Positions 1-8,525 of a stretch of 61,214 nt of DNA are shown in pieces. Origin of the DNA: Flavobacterium laiguense (GTDB taxonomy: Bacteria > Bacteroidota > Bacteroidia > Flavobacteriales > Flavobacteriaceae). The position numbers and the translations under genes are program-made. The stretch spans positions 1 to 61,214 of the forward strand of contig NZ_QCZH01000023.1 in NCBI RefSeq assembly GCF_003097655.1, read 5' to 3'. The notes under the pieces are model-generated. The model saw nothing but the letters and a program-made list of their open reading frames with translations. It was not told the origin of the DNA and made no database searches. Numbering within the stretch: the stretch's first letter is position 1; each line of letters opens with the position of its first letter.

Positions 1-160
1 TAAATTTGCCAGTTAATCTTTTAAATTTAATTGTTTTTTATCATAGAATGCGCTACTTCGGTAGCTAGCTTCTATCCTTCACGCAGGACAACCGGAGAAT
101 TTTAACCGTCGAATCTACTAAAACAACTTATTTCTTACATAATATTTGTACTTTAGTTTT

Positions 161-2197
161 ATGAAAGTACTTCAATTTCCTTTGGCGAGAATAACGGCAG
201 CCTTCATTCTAGGCATATTAGTGGTTTATTCTATAATCCCAAGTCCACTGATTGTGTTTATTTTACTTTCCATTTCTGCTCTCCTTTTTATAATCACCTA
301 TTATTTATCCATAACAAATTCAAAATTCTCTCTGATTTTTGGAATAGCGACATCTCTTCTTGCTTTTTCCATAGGAGGAACTACACAAATCATCCATACC
401 GGTTCGTACAGTCCAAACAATTACACCAATAATAGAAACATATGCAAGAAAAACCACACCTTTACAGTAACTTTAAGAGAGAAACTAAAAAGTTCTAATT
501 TTAGCGAGCGCTATATTGCTCTTCTCCATACAATAGACAAAAAAAAAGCTGCTGGAAGAATACTCCTCAACATCCGAAAAGACAGCTTAAAACATACTTT
601 TGAAATTGGCAATCGTTTAAAAATAAATGGAATACTCTACAAAAACACAGCTCAAAAAAATCCAAACCAATTTGATTACCAAAAATACTTAGACAACAAA
701 CAAATTTACGCTCAACTCTATGCCGAGCCAAATGAGATTCAAGTAAGCACTGTAATTGAAAAGGACATTTGGTATTATGCCTCCAAATTAAGAACACGAA
801 TTATTCAGAATTTAAACAATAGTAATTTCCATGCAGCAGAACTAAACGTAGCCGTAGCATTGATTTTGGGACAACAACAAGATATTGATCCAAATATAAT
901 TCGGGATTATCAATATGCGGGTGCCGTCCATATCTTATCGGTTTCGGGATTGCATATCGGTTTTATATTGCTGTTTATAACATTTGTTCTAAAACCGTTA
1001 CCCAATTCTAAACGAGGTTCTTTTATTAAATTAATAGTAACACTGCTCTCTTTGTCCCTTTTTGGAATACTTGCAGGTTTAGCTCCATCGGTGTTGCGTT
1101 CCGTTACGATGTTTTCCTTTGTTGCTATTGGATTATTTTTAAGAAGAAGTGTCAATATTTATCATACTTTACTCGTTTCCATTTTACTTATTTTACTGTT
1201 TCAACCTTACTTCTTATTCGATGTTGGCTTTCAACTGAGTTATATTGCTTTGTTTTTTATAATCTGGCTGCAACCGCTTTTGGCGATGCTCTGCACACCA
1301 AAGAGCAAAGTCCAAAAATACATTTGGGATCTACTAACCGTTTCTTTTGCGGCCCAAATCGGAACTTTACCTTTAAGTATCTATTACTTTCATCAATTTC
1401 CCGGATTATTCTTTATGACGAACTTAATTGTGATTCCGTTTTTGGGTTTCATAATGAGTTTAGGCGTTTTGGTTATGGTTTTAGCTGCATTCAATTGGGT
1501 CCCTTTCTATCCAGCCAAAGCTTTAGAAATAAGCATCTTTTATTTGGATAAAATCATAAACACAATTGCCTCATTCGAATCATTCATCATCAAAGACATC
1601 CCATTAAATACTTCACTCCTACTAACTGGATACCTCGTACTAATTGCAATGGTTATTTGGTTTAAAAAACCAAATTTCAAAAGTCTGGCGTTAGCATTAA
1701 TTTCAATTGTAGCACTTCAAATTTCTAGTATAAAAACAAAATGGGATGTACAAAGCCAAGAAGAATTTGTTGTTTTTAATACCAAAAAGAACACTTTACT
1801 ACTGGAGCGAAATGGTTTCACCACCACTTTGTATGCCAACGACAGCCTTTTAAAAACATACGAAAAAAACAATCTTATTTCATCCTATCTTTCAGGAAAT
1901 TTTTGCACATTAAAACATAAAAGAAAATTAGAAAACACCATTTATTTTAAAGGAAATAAAATACTGATCCTTGACAGTTCTATGGTTTATCCAAAAACGA
2001 TACAACCCGATGTTCTACTGCTTACACAATCTACAAGAGTCAATCTCGACCGAGTACTACAAAGTATAAAACCAAAAATCATAATTGCCGATGGATCGAA
2101 TTACAAAACCATTCAAAAACGTTGGAAGCAGACGTGTGAACAACAAAAAATCCCTTTTCACTCAACAAGCGAAAAGGGATTCTATACAATCAATTAA
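161..2197 (+). CDS. comEC: ComEC/Rec2 family DNA uptake channel protein
   Basis: Predicted polytopic inner-membrane protein for passage of single-stranded DNA during natural transformation. The first roughly 100 residues hold several hydrophobic helices, followed by a soluble DUF4131-like part (about 110-220) and the ComEC 'Competence' core (about 230-510) with the family-typical segment GAVHILSVSGLHIGF. The last 150 residues occupy the place of the usual metallo-beta-lactamase domain but show no HxHxDH metal motif, so this part looks degenerate, as I recall for many Flavobacteria. I chose ATG at 161 (MKVLQFPLAR) over an upstream TTG at 146 because the latter lies in the probable promoter. 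The 3' end contains a hairpin that works as terminator for the convergent gene. Family call is secure; a role in transformation is inferred. Confidence 0.9.
   Translation: MKVLQFPLARITAAFILGILVVYSIIPSPLIVFILLSISALLFIITYYLSITNSKFSLIFGIATSLLAFSIGGTTQIIHTGSYSPNNYTNNRNICKKNHTFTVTLREKLKSSNFSERYIALLHTIDKKKAAGRILLNIRKDSLKHTFEIGNRLKINGILYKNTAQKNPNQFDYQKYLDNKQIYAQLYAEPNEIQVSTVIEKDIWYYASKLRTRIIQNLNNSNFHAAELNVAVALILGQQQDIDPNIIRDYQYAGAVHILSVSGLHIGFILLFITFVLKPLPNSKRGSFIKLIVTLLSLSLFGILAGLAPSVLRSVTMFSFVAIGLFLRRSVNIYHTLLVSILLILLFQPYFLFDVGFQLSYIALFFIIWLQPLLAMLCTPKSKVQKYIWDLLTVSFAAQIGTLPLSIYYFHQFPGLFFMTNLIVIPFLGFIMSLGVLVMVLAAFNWVPFYPAKALEISIFYLDKIINTIASFESFIIKDIPLNTSLLLTGYLVLIAMVIWFKKPNFKSLALALISIVALQISSIKTKWDVQSQEEFVVFNTKKNTLLLERNGFTTTLYANDSLLKTYEKNNLISSYLSGNFCTLKHKRKLENTIYFKGNKILILDSSMVYPKTIQPDVLLLTQSTRVNLDRVLQSIKPKIIIADGSNYKTIQKRWKQTCEQQKIPFHSTSEKGFYTIN
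2144..2180 (-). terminator. Rho-independent terminator inside the comEC 3' end
   Basis: Perfect 10-bp stem (2150-2159 with 2171-2180, arm ATCCCTTTTC) and an 11-nt loop. Read on the minus strand it is followed by six Ts (2145-2150), so it should end transcripts of the thioredoxin-like gene, whose stop codon is at 2209. It lies wholly inside comEC coding sequence. Confidence 0.75.
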
Positions 2198-2208
2198 ACA
2201 AATTTAAT

Positions 2209-2709
2209 TTAAGCTTTTTTAGATTTTTTGGTTTTTTCCTTCAAAGCAGCATTTTTAACAAAAGGATCTGCAACGGCTAACCAAGCAGTTGGCCCACCAG
2301 CTACATAACCCGTACTGCCAAGACCTTCAAAATTCACTTTTCCTTCTTTGTTAACAGTTGCATTTGCAAAATATACCGTTGGATAACCTTGAACCCCAAA
2401 AGCTTGTTGAAGTTCGTTATTTTGCTTTTTAATCTCATCAGATTGAGGAGCTCTTCTTGGATAATCCAACTCAACCAAAACAACACTTTCTTTTGCCCAT
2501 TTGGTAAATTCGGGTGTTTTGAGCACTTCATTTTGCAAACGAATACACCATCCACACCAGTCACTTCCAGTAAAAAACAAAAGCAATGGCTTCTTTTCTT
2601 TCTTCGAAACTTTGATGGCTTCTTTTACATCGGTGTACCATTTTAATTCTTGAGCTTGAGCAGCACTTAACCCAATAAAGAATAATGCTACTAAAAATAT
2701 TTTTTTCAT
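2209..2709 (-). CDS. Secreted thioredoxin-family protein (thioredoxin_7 type)
   Basis: 166 residues. A signal peptide (MKKIFLVALFFIGLSAAQAQ) precedes a thioredoxin fold with the redox motif WCGWC (Cys52, Cys55). Downstream are the conserved strand ending VLVELDYPRR and the cis-proline segment GVQGYPTVYFA. The protein is probably a periplasmic thiol reductase or disulfide-handling protein. The C-terminus is lysine-rich (KEKTKKSKKA). It stands alone and convergent with comEC, with its terminator inside comEC. Substrate cannot be told from sequence. Confidence 0.88.
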   Translation of the reverse strand: MKKIFLVALFFIGLSAAQAQELKWYTDVKEAIKVSKKEKKPLLLFFTGSDWCGWCIRLQNEVLKTPEFTKWAKESVVLVELDYPRRAPQSDEIKKQNNELQQAFGVQGYPTVYFANATVNKEGKVNFEGLGSTGYVAGGPTAWLAVADPFVKNAALKEKTKKSKKA

Positions 2710-2834
2710 TTGTTTATTATTTTAATTTTTAAAGTAAAATAGAACAACGCTAAAGTTAAAAACTTTCTTTTGTCTATTCCCTAATCGATTTCTGTTTTAC
2801 AAATTTACACAAAAATAATACCAAAGTTTGTGGG

Positions 2835-4319
2835 CTACTTTACTTCTTGCATTAATTTTTTCATTATTGGCACCATCAGAATTAAAACAGCTCCCGCTAT
2901 AAGAGAATATATAGCCAATTGGTAATACCCTTCAGTATACGATTGCAGTTTTGACATTAAAGTTGTTCCAGTATTGGCTTCGGCCATTTCAGCACCCAAT
3001 TTACCCGCAGCAAATTGACCAAAAGCAGATGCCAAAAACCACAATCCCATCATCATTCCAAAAAGTCTTTTAGGAGACAATTTAGTAATAATAGACATTC
3101 CGATAGGTCCCAAGCAAAGTTCGCCAATCGTGGTTACCAAATACGCAAAAGTAAAAAGATTCAACGAAGTTATTCCCTCTACATTAGCAAAAAAACGCGT
3201 ATAATAGAACAAATAGAACGATGCTCCAAGGAATAAAAATCCGATACCAAATTTAACGATGGTACTTGGTTCAATTTTTTTCTTAGCAAGCCACAACCAA
3301 AGTAATCCCAAAATAGGACTAAATATAACTACAAATAAAGAATTTGAACTATTATTGACAACGTTTGGATCGATGTTGAAAAACAAAAGGTTAGAGTTCA
3401 AATTATCTTTCGCGAAAAGAGATAACGACCCTCCACTTTGTTCGTAAATAGAATTAAAAACAAAATAGAAAAAGATAAATACAAAAGCTGCAAGCAACTT
3501 TTTACGTAATTTATTGTCTCCCAAATTATAGACCTCAAAAGCAAAATAAAGAACAGCAATCACCCCAATAGTACACATGAAATAATCCGTAAAATCGGTG
3601 TTTTTCACCATTATAAAAATAAACGGAATACTGAGCAATGACCCTACATAAACAGCAATCTCTTTGAATTTTCTTTTATTTGCTGATAAATTTAACAATG
3701 GCGAATCCCCAATTGGTCCAAGATGCTTTTTAGTTAATAAAAAAGTAACCAAGCCAATGATCATCACAACCGCTGCCGAAAGAAAACATAATTGCCAAGA
3801 ATAATATTTACCCAAATAAATACACAAAGCGCCACCTAATAATCCTCCAATATTAATACCTGCATAAAACATACCGTAACCCGCATCTCTCCTATGATCA
3901 TCCGCATGGTACAACTCTCCAACCATGGAAGAAATATTGGGTTTAAAAAAACCGGTTCCTATAATCGAAAAAGCAATTCCATAATAAAAAAGTGTTTGAG
4001 GAGAGAAAGCAATCAAAAGATTCCCCAAAATCATAACAACTGCACCAAACAGTAGCGACTTTTTAAATCCTAAAATCTTATCAGCAAAAATTCCTCCAAT
4101 AAAAGTAAATGCATAAACAAAAGCCTGAATGGCTCCATATTGCAAACTTGCAGCCGCCTCTTTTAATAAAAGCTGATCTACCATAAAAAAAACAAGAACT
4201 CCTCTCATTCCGTAGAAGCAAAAACGTTCCCACATTTCTACTATAAACAAATACCATAATTGTTTTGGGTATTTGCCTTCAAAATTCTGAATTTGTTCTA
4301 AACTTAAATTTTGTTCCAT
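2835..4319 (-). CDS. POT/PTR family proton-dependent peptide transporter (copy 1)
   Basis: 494 residues, about 14 predicted membrane helices. The N-terminus carries the POT signature EMWERFCFYGMRG (ExxER-type motif needed for proton coupling in this family), and GFFKPNISSMVGELY matches the second PTR signature. It imports di- and tripeptides across the inner membrane by analogy with DtpA/PepT. The gene follows copy 2 with only 15 bp between, so the two are probably co-transcribed. Clear paralog of the next two genes. Exact substrate range unknown. Confidence 0.92.
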   Translation of the reverse strand: MEQNLSLEQIQNFEGKYPKQLWYLFIVEMWERFCFYGMRGVLVFFMVDQLLLKEAAASLQYGAIQAFVYAFTFIGGIFADKILGFKKSLLFGAVVMILGNLLIAFSPQTLFYYGIAFSIIGTGFFKPNISSMVGELYHADDHRRDAGYGMFYAGINIGGLLGGALCIYLGKYYSWQLCFLSAAVVMIIGLVTFLLTKKHLGPIGDSPLLNLSANKRKFKEIAVYVGSLLSIPFIFIMVKNTDFTDYFMCTIGVIAVLYFAFEVYNLGDNKLRKKLLAAFVFIFFYFVFNSIYEQSGGSLSLFAKDNLNSNLLFFNIDPNVVNNSSNSLFVVIFSPILGLLWLWLAKKKIEPSTIVKFGIGFLFLGASFYLFYYTRFFANVEGITSLNLFTFAYLVTTIGELCLGPIGMSIITKLSPKRLFGMMMGLWFLASAFGQFAAGKLGAEMAEANTGTTLMSKLQSYTEGYYQLAIYSLIAGAVLILMVPIMKKLMQEVK

Positions 4320-4334
4320 TTTTATATAATTGTA

Positions 4335-5987
4335 TTAATTAATTCCTTTTTCTTTCATTACAGCATTCAATCTTTTCAAAATAAATAGCCCTAAAACCGT
4401 CGCAAATAACAACAGCCCGCAATTTACAATGAAAAAATTAGCTTTGTTTTCATAATCATACCACATACTGGCTAAAACCCCAGACAATTTATTCCCGATG
4501 GATATAGACAAGAAGAAACCGCCCATCATTAAAGCGGTAAAACGTGGTGGGCTTAATTTTGAAACTATTGACAATCCCATTGGAGACAAACATAACTCCC
4601 CTATCGTAATTACTCCGTAAGTACCTACCAACCAAAGTGGCGAAACCTTTACGGCTCCATTACTTCCGATATAAACCGCAATAACCATAAACAAACAGGA
4701 CAATGCCGATATAAACAACCCTAAAACAATTTTAGATGGCGTAGAAGGTTCTTTGCCTTTTTTGCGTAAGAAGGCAAAAAAAGCAACCAAAAGCGGTGTC
4801 AAGAGAATAATCCACCCTGGATTGATCGATTGAAAAAGCTCTGTATTGATTAATGAAACTTTAGCTTCCGGTTTTTTTTCTAAAGCTTCCTTTTGCTCAG
4901 ATGAAACATTCGTAAAGTAAACATCTTTACCTTGTACTTTTATAGGTTCACCGTTTTCGTCCTTTTCCGCTTTAAATTGGTTATCGTACTTTTGAACTTC
5001 TTTGGTTTGAAAATCTTTTTTATCGACTAAATAAATTGAGGATAATGTTTTTTCCGTTGTACCCGTTACTTGTCTGTCTGTATAATAATTTGCCCATCGT
5101 GTAAGAGCAGTACCATTTTGCTTAAACACTGCCCAAAACAACATTCCAACCGCAAAAATAGCAAGCAATGCTCCTAGAGGTCTTTTATCTTCATGACTGG
5201 CTTTCAAATACAATCTTACATAAAAAATGATAATTGGAATACAGGCGAAGATAAAAGCATCAGTAGAATCGCTTTTAAAAATATTTCCAGGAATCATCCA
5301 ACCAATTATTCCAGTAAGGATTGCCGGTAAAAACACCGATGCCAAAATTCTGTTCAAACTGATATCTCCTTCTTGCTTAGGCTTCATCACATTAGCCTGT
5401 TCCAGATGCTTTCTACCCATTGTAAAAATAATAAGTCCGAGAAACATTCCGATACCCGCAGTAATAAAAGCAGCACCCCATCCGTATTGGTTGCGCATAA
5501 AAGCTGCAATAATGTTACAGATAAAAGCCCCAATATTAATTCCCATATAGAAAATATTATACCCTGAATCTTTATAAGCTTTATACTCTTCTGTTGAATA
5601 TAAATTCCCCACCAAAGTTGAAATACTTGGTTTAAAAAATCCGTTACCAACGATAATCAAACCCATTGAAATATAAAATGAAGTGATATCATGAAACCCT
5701 AAACCAATATATCCCAATGCCATCAGGAATCCACCTAAATAAATGGCTTTAAAATACCCAAGTACCCTATCGGCTAGAAAACCTCCAAGAAAAGGAGTCA
5801 AATAAGTTAAGGCAATATAGGTTCCAAAAATATCATCAGCATACTTATCAGAAAACGCTAATCCGCCAGTAGAAGCAGGATCAATCATATATAACACGAA
5901 TATTCCAATAATTAAGTAATACCCAAAACGTTCCCACATCTCAGTAAAAAACAAAAACAATAACCCTTTAGGATGTTTACTTTTCAT
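4335..5987 (-). CDS. POT/PTR family peptide transporter (copy 2)
   Basis: 550 residues. Same ExxER motif near the start (EMWERFGYYLIIGIFVLYM) and PTR signature GNGFFKPSISTLVGNLY. About 100 residues around position 310-400 form a hydrophilic, lysine/glutamate-rich insertion between membrane helices that copy 1 lacks, presumably an exposed loop. It is the first gene of a two-gene unit with copy 1. The terminator of copy 3 and short symmetric motifs lie in its upstream region (6035-6061). Family assignment secure; substrate inferred only from family. Confidence 0.92.
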   Translation of the reverse strand: MKSKHPKGLLFLFFTEMWERFGYYLIIGIFVLYMIDPASTGGLAFSDKYADDIFGTYIALTYLTPFLGGFLADRVLGYFKAIYLGGFLMALGYIGLGFHDITSFYISMGLIIVGNGFFKPSISTLVGNLYSTEEYKAYKDSGYNIFYMGINIGAFICNIIAAFMRNQYGWGAAFITAGIGMFLGLIIFTMGRKHLEQANVMKPKQEGDISLNRILASVFLPAILTGIIGWMIPGNIFKSDSTDAFIFACIPIIIFYVRLYLKASHEDKRPLGALLAIFAVGMLFWAVFKQNGTALTRWANYYTDRQVTGTTEKTLSSIYLVDKKDFQTKEVQKYDNQFKAEKDENGEPIKVQGKDVYFTNVSSEQKEALEKKPEAKVSLINTELFQSINPGWIILLTPLLVAFFAFLRKKGKEPSTPSKIVLGLFISALSCLFMVIAVYIGSNGAVKVSPLWLVGTYGVITIGELCLSPMGLSIVSKLSPPRFTALMMGGFFLSISIGNKLSGVLASMWYDYENKANFFIVNCGLLLFATVLGLFILKRLNAVMKEKGIN

Positions 5988-6034
5988 ATGTGTTTTCTTT
6001 TTTTTTATTTGTCATATGTAATTCGCATATCTTC

Positions 6035-6061
6035 ATTGGTGTTTCCGACCAATTTCCGGTC
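6035..6061. promoter_or_regulatory. Symmetric motif cluster in the leader of POT copy 2
   Basis: ATTGGT (6035-6040) pairs with ACCAAT (6048-6053), GACC (6047-6050) pairs with GGTC (6058-6061), and TTTCCG occurs twice with an 11-nt offset. It lies about 50-75 bp upstream of the POT copy 2 start codon, a reasonable place for an operator or leader structure. No known binding site recognised. Confidence 0.25.
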
Positions 6062-6090
6062 ATGCTCATTTCATAACTATAAACTGTTAA

Positions 6091-6129
6091 AAAATAAAAT
6101 ACCTACTTGATAAAACCAAGTAGGTATTT
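6091..6129 (-). terminator. Rho-independent terminator after POT copy 3
   Basis: Perfect 13-bp stem (6097-6109 with 6117-6129, arm AAATACCTACTTG) with a 7-nt loop. On the minus strand it is followed by a T-rich tract, just past the stop of POT copy 3. It separates copy 3 from the copy 2/copy 1 unit. Confidence 0.85.
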
Positions 6130-6146
6130 CTAAATGTTACTATAAA

Positions 6147-7838
6147 TTATCGAACACCGTGCATCATTTTTTTCAAAAATGGAGTCAATGCAAATAAAAC
6201 AACTGCAGCGACACCAGTTAAGACAACAAATACCATGAAAAATTCAAATAAGTTATGAATTTCAAAACCAACAAAAATTGGGTTATGATCCATAATTTGA
6301 TTTTTGTCTAATAATTGTAACTGTTCTGCTGTAGGCACAACCTTTTTATCTAAAACAGCTTGTAAATCTATTCCCAGCTCTTTTGCTTTATTGAATTTAT
6401 CTCCTGTAGCTGGCAATATAGAACCTAAAGTTCCTGCCAGGGCATAACCAGATGCGTTCGACAAGAAAAACACCCCATATAATAAAGAAGAGAAACGTCT
6501 TGGAGATAATTTACCCACTAATGACAAACCTATCGGTGACAAACACAACTCAGCACATGTATTCAATAAATACAATAGAATTAACCATTTTATAGCCAAC
6601 AATCCTGAAGTTCCAAGATCTTTTACTTGGGTAGCAATCATGAAGAAACTTACTGCAATTAACAATAATCCTAAAGCCAATTTTACAGGAGAAATAGGTT
6701 CGCTGTCTTTCGCTCTTAATTTATCCCATAACATACTGAACGGAACTGCCAAAGCAACAACAAATAATCCGTTGAAAATTTGCACCATAGATGCTGGCAT
6801 TGGCCATCCAAAAAAGTTTCTGTCGGTTTGATAATCCGCAATAAAGGTTAATGAAGAACCCGCTTGTTCAAAAGCAGCCCAAAAGAAAATGATAAAGAAG
6901 GAAATGATATAAATTACAATAATTCTATCTCTTTCCACTTTTGTCAATGAACTATCCGATAAAATTAGCCCCGCCAAAGTAATACCACTGGCATAAATTA
7001 TTGGATAAATAATCGTTTTTACAACATTGTCTCCATCTACTGAAAAATGAAACAACAAAAACATACCTATAAAAGCAAGTACAGACACGAATAAAGCTTT
7101 TGGAGTAAAAACAGCAGTTTGTGCCTCTCCTTCTTCGTAATCTGACGATTCATTTTTAGACGGTAATCCTCCTAATGGTTTTCCTTCTGGAGTAACCACA
7201 TATTTATTTTTCAAGAAGTAGAACACCAAGGTTCCAATAAGCATTGCAATTGCAGCGGCAAGAAATCCCCATTTGAAAGCGTGAATATCTCTTATTCCTC
7301 CTGAACTTTTAACATCCCCTATTAATGGACAGATAAATTGACCTAAGAATGCTCCTAAGTTGATACCCATATAGAAAATAGTAAAAGCGGTATCCAGTTT
7401 GCTTTTTTCTTGTTTTGGATACAAACTTCCCACCATACTGGAAATATTCGGTTTGAAAAATCCGTTTCCAAAAATAATAACTCCTAAACCAGAATACATT
7501 ATAGTAGTAGCTAAACCTAAATTTTCGCCAAAAACACTAGCACTGGTAAATAACATTAATTGACCGACAGCCATCATTAATCCACCAAGCATGATACAAT
7601 TTCTATTTCCAAAAAAACGATCCGAAATGAAACCTCCAAGCATCGGAGTCAAATAACAAAGTCCAAGAAAACCTCCATAAATTAAAGAAGCATCTTCTTC
7701 TTTCATCATTAAGGAATTTACAAGAAAAAGAACCAATAAAGTTCGCATTCCATAGAAATTGAAACGTTCCCACATTTCGGTTCCAAATAACACCCAAAGT
7801 CCTTTTGGATGTGCTGTTTTAACTTGAGTTTCTGTCAT
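6147..7838 (-). CDS. POT/PTR family peptide transporter (copy 3)
   Basis: 563 residues, the third tandem POT paralog. The motif GTEMWERFNFYGMRTLLVLFLV lies near the start and GNGFFKPNISSMVGSLYP further on. A hydrophilic stretch around residues 485-525 separates late membrane helices. It ends in its own strong terminator. Upstream on the same strand lie an ORF6N gene and a DPP-IV-type peptidase, so secreted peptide cleavage and peptide uptake are encoded together. Family certain; individual substrate specificity not visible. Confidence 0.92.
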   Translation of the reverse strand: MTETQVKTAHPKGLWVLFGTEMWERFNFYGMRTLLVLFLVNSLMMKEEDASLIYGGFLGLCYLTPMLGGFISDRFFGNRNCIMLGGLMMAVGQLMLFTSASVFGENLGLATTIMYSGLGVIIFGNGFFKPNISSMVGSLYPKQEKSKLDTAFTIFYMGINLGAFLGQFICPLIGDVKSSGGIRDIHAFKWGFLAAAIAMLIGTLVFYFLKNKYVVTPEGKPLGGLPSKNESSDYEEGEAQTAVFTPKALFVSVLAFIGMFLLFHFSVDGDNVVKTIIYPIIYASGITLAGLILSDSSLTKVERDRIIVIYIISFFIIFFWAAFEQAGSSLTFIADYQTDRNFFGWPMPASMVQIFNGLFVVALAVPFSMLWDKLRAKDSEPISPVKLALGLLLIAVSFFMIATQVKDLGTSGLLAIKWLILLYLLNTCAELCLSPIGLSLVGKLSPRRFSSLLYGVFFLSNASGYALAGTLGSILPATGDKFNKAKELGIDLQAVLDKKVVPTAEQLQLLDKNQIMDHNPIFVGFEIHNLFEFFMVFVVLTGVAAVVLFALTPFLKKMMHGVR

Positions 7839-7871
7839 TTTTATTGTTTTGGTTTTGGGTTTAGGTTTTGA

Positions 7872-7921
7872 TTATAAATTTTCTTTGATAAAACTAGTCA
7901 TTTTGTTGTACAATTGAATTC
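7872..7921. repeat. 50-bp direct repeat, copy A (duplicate of the DPP-IV gene 3' end)
   Basis: 48 of 50 bases match 8476-8525, offset 604 bp. Read on the minus strand it encodes IQLYNKMTSFIKENL-stop, i.e. the last codons and stop of the peptidase gene, with one Asn-to-Ser change and one silent change. It begins immediately downstream of the ORF6N stop codon. Confidence 0.93.
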
Positions 7922-7926
7922 AATTA

Positions 7927-8466
7927 TTATTTCTTATATCCAATTTTCACTCTTTCCGATTTATTTTCAACAATCTCGTTATCTGTGATTAAAAACTGAA
8001 TTGCCTCAAAAATATCCTCAAATTGTTTATCATATCTAGTTTCTAATTCTTGAAGATGACTTTGAAAATTTTCAATATTTAAAAGTGTTTTTCGCAAGGC
8101 AATAAATGCTCTCACAATTGCAATATTCATTTTCCTTGCCTTTGAGCTTTTTAATACACTAGCCAACATCGTTACTCCGTGTTCTGTAAACGCATACGGC
8201 AAATATTTCCCTGTTCTATTTTTTGGTAAATTCATCATCACAATTTGTGATGATGAAGATGTAATCACAGATTGTGACAACATATTCTCCCATTCTTCTT
8301 TTGTTAATCTGAACATGAAATCTTCAGGAAAACTTTCAATATTTCTTTTTATCGCTTGATTCAAAACTCTTGTTTCCACTTCGTAAAGTTCGGCCAAATC
8401 AAAATCTAACATAATTTTGACACCATTAACTTCATATATTTTATTTTGAATCGTGATTAAGAGCAT
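7927..8466 (-). CDS. ORF6N domain protein (phage-type DNA-binding domain)
   Basis: 179 residues. The N-terminal 85 or so match the ORF6N/KilA-N-like domain: it opens with IYEVNGVKIMLDFDLAELYEVETRVLNQAIKRN, followed by FPEDFMFRLTKEEW. Then come YAFTEHGVTMLASVLKS, typical of this family, and a C-terminal coiled-coil-like part (about 125-179). ORF6N proteins are common in phages and mobile islands and are presumed DNA-binding; function unproven. The ATG lies 9 nt after the peptidase stop, so it may be read from that transcript. The gene sits between two near-identical 50-bp copies of the peptidase gene end, which marks it as an inserted cassette. Confidence 0.85.
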   Translation of the reverse strand: MLLITIQNKIYEVNGVKIMLDFDLAELYEVETRVLNQAIKRNIESFPEDFMFRLTKEEWENMLSQSVITSSSSQIVMMNLPKNRTGKYLPYAFTEHGVTMLASVLKSSKARKMNIAIVRAFIALRKTLLNIENFQSHLQELETRYDKQFEDIFEAIQFLITDNEIVENKSERVKIGYKK

Positions 8467-8475
8467 ATTTACTTT

Positions 8476-8525
8476 TTACAAATTTTCTTTGATAAAATTA
8501 GTCATTTTGTTGTACAATTGAATTC
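8476..8525. repeat. 50-bp direct repeat, copy B (actual 3' end of the DPP-IV gene)
   Basis: Contains the last codons and TAA stop (8476-8478) of the S9 peptidase on the minus strand. Matches 7872-7921 at 48 of 50 positions. The two copies bound a 554-bp segment holding only the ORF6N gene. Confidence 0.93.

Noticed and set aside
1..160. Short GC-richer stretch with GCTAC/GTAGC symmetry upstream of comEC
   Set aside because: Only a small hairpin is visible and the window edge cuts the context. No RNA gene or terminator can be supported.
5227..5567. Open frames opposite POT copy 2 (and similar ones opposite most long genes)
   Set aside because: Antisense shadows of conserved membrane-protein genes, with no domain or independent context.
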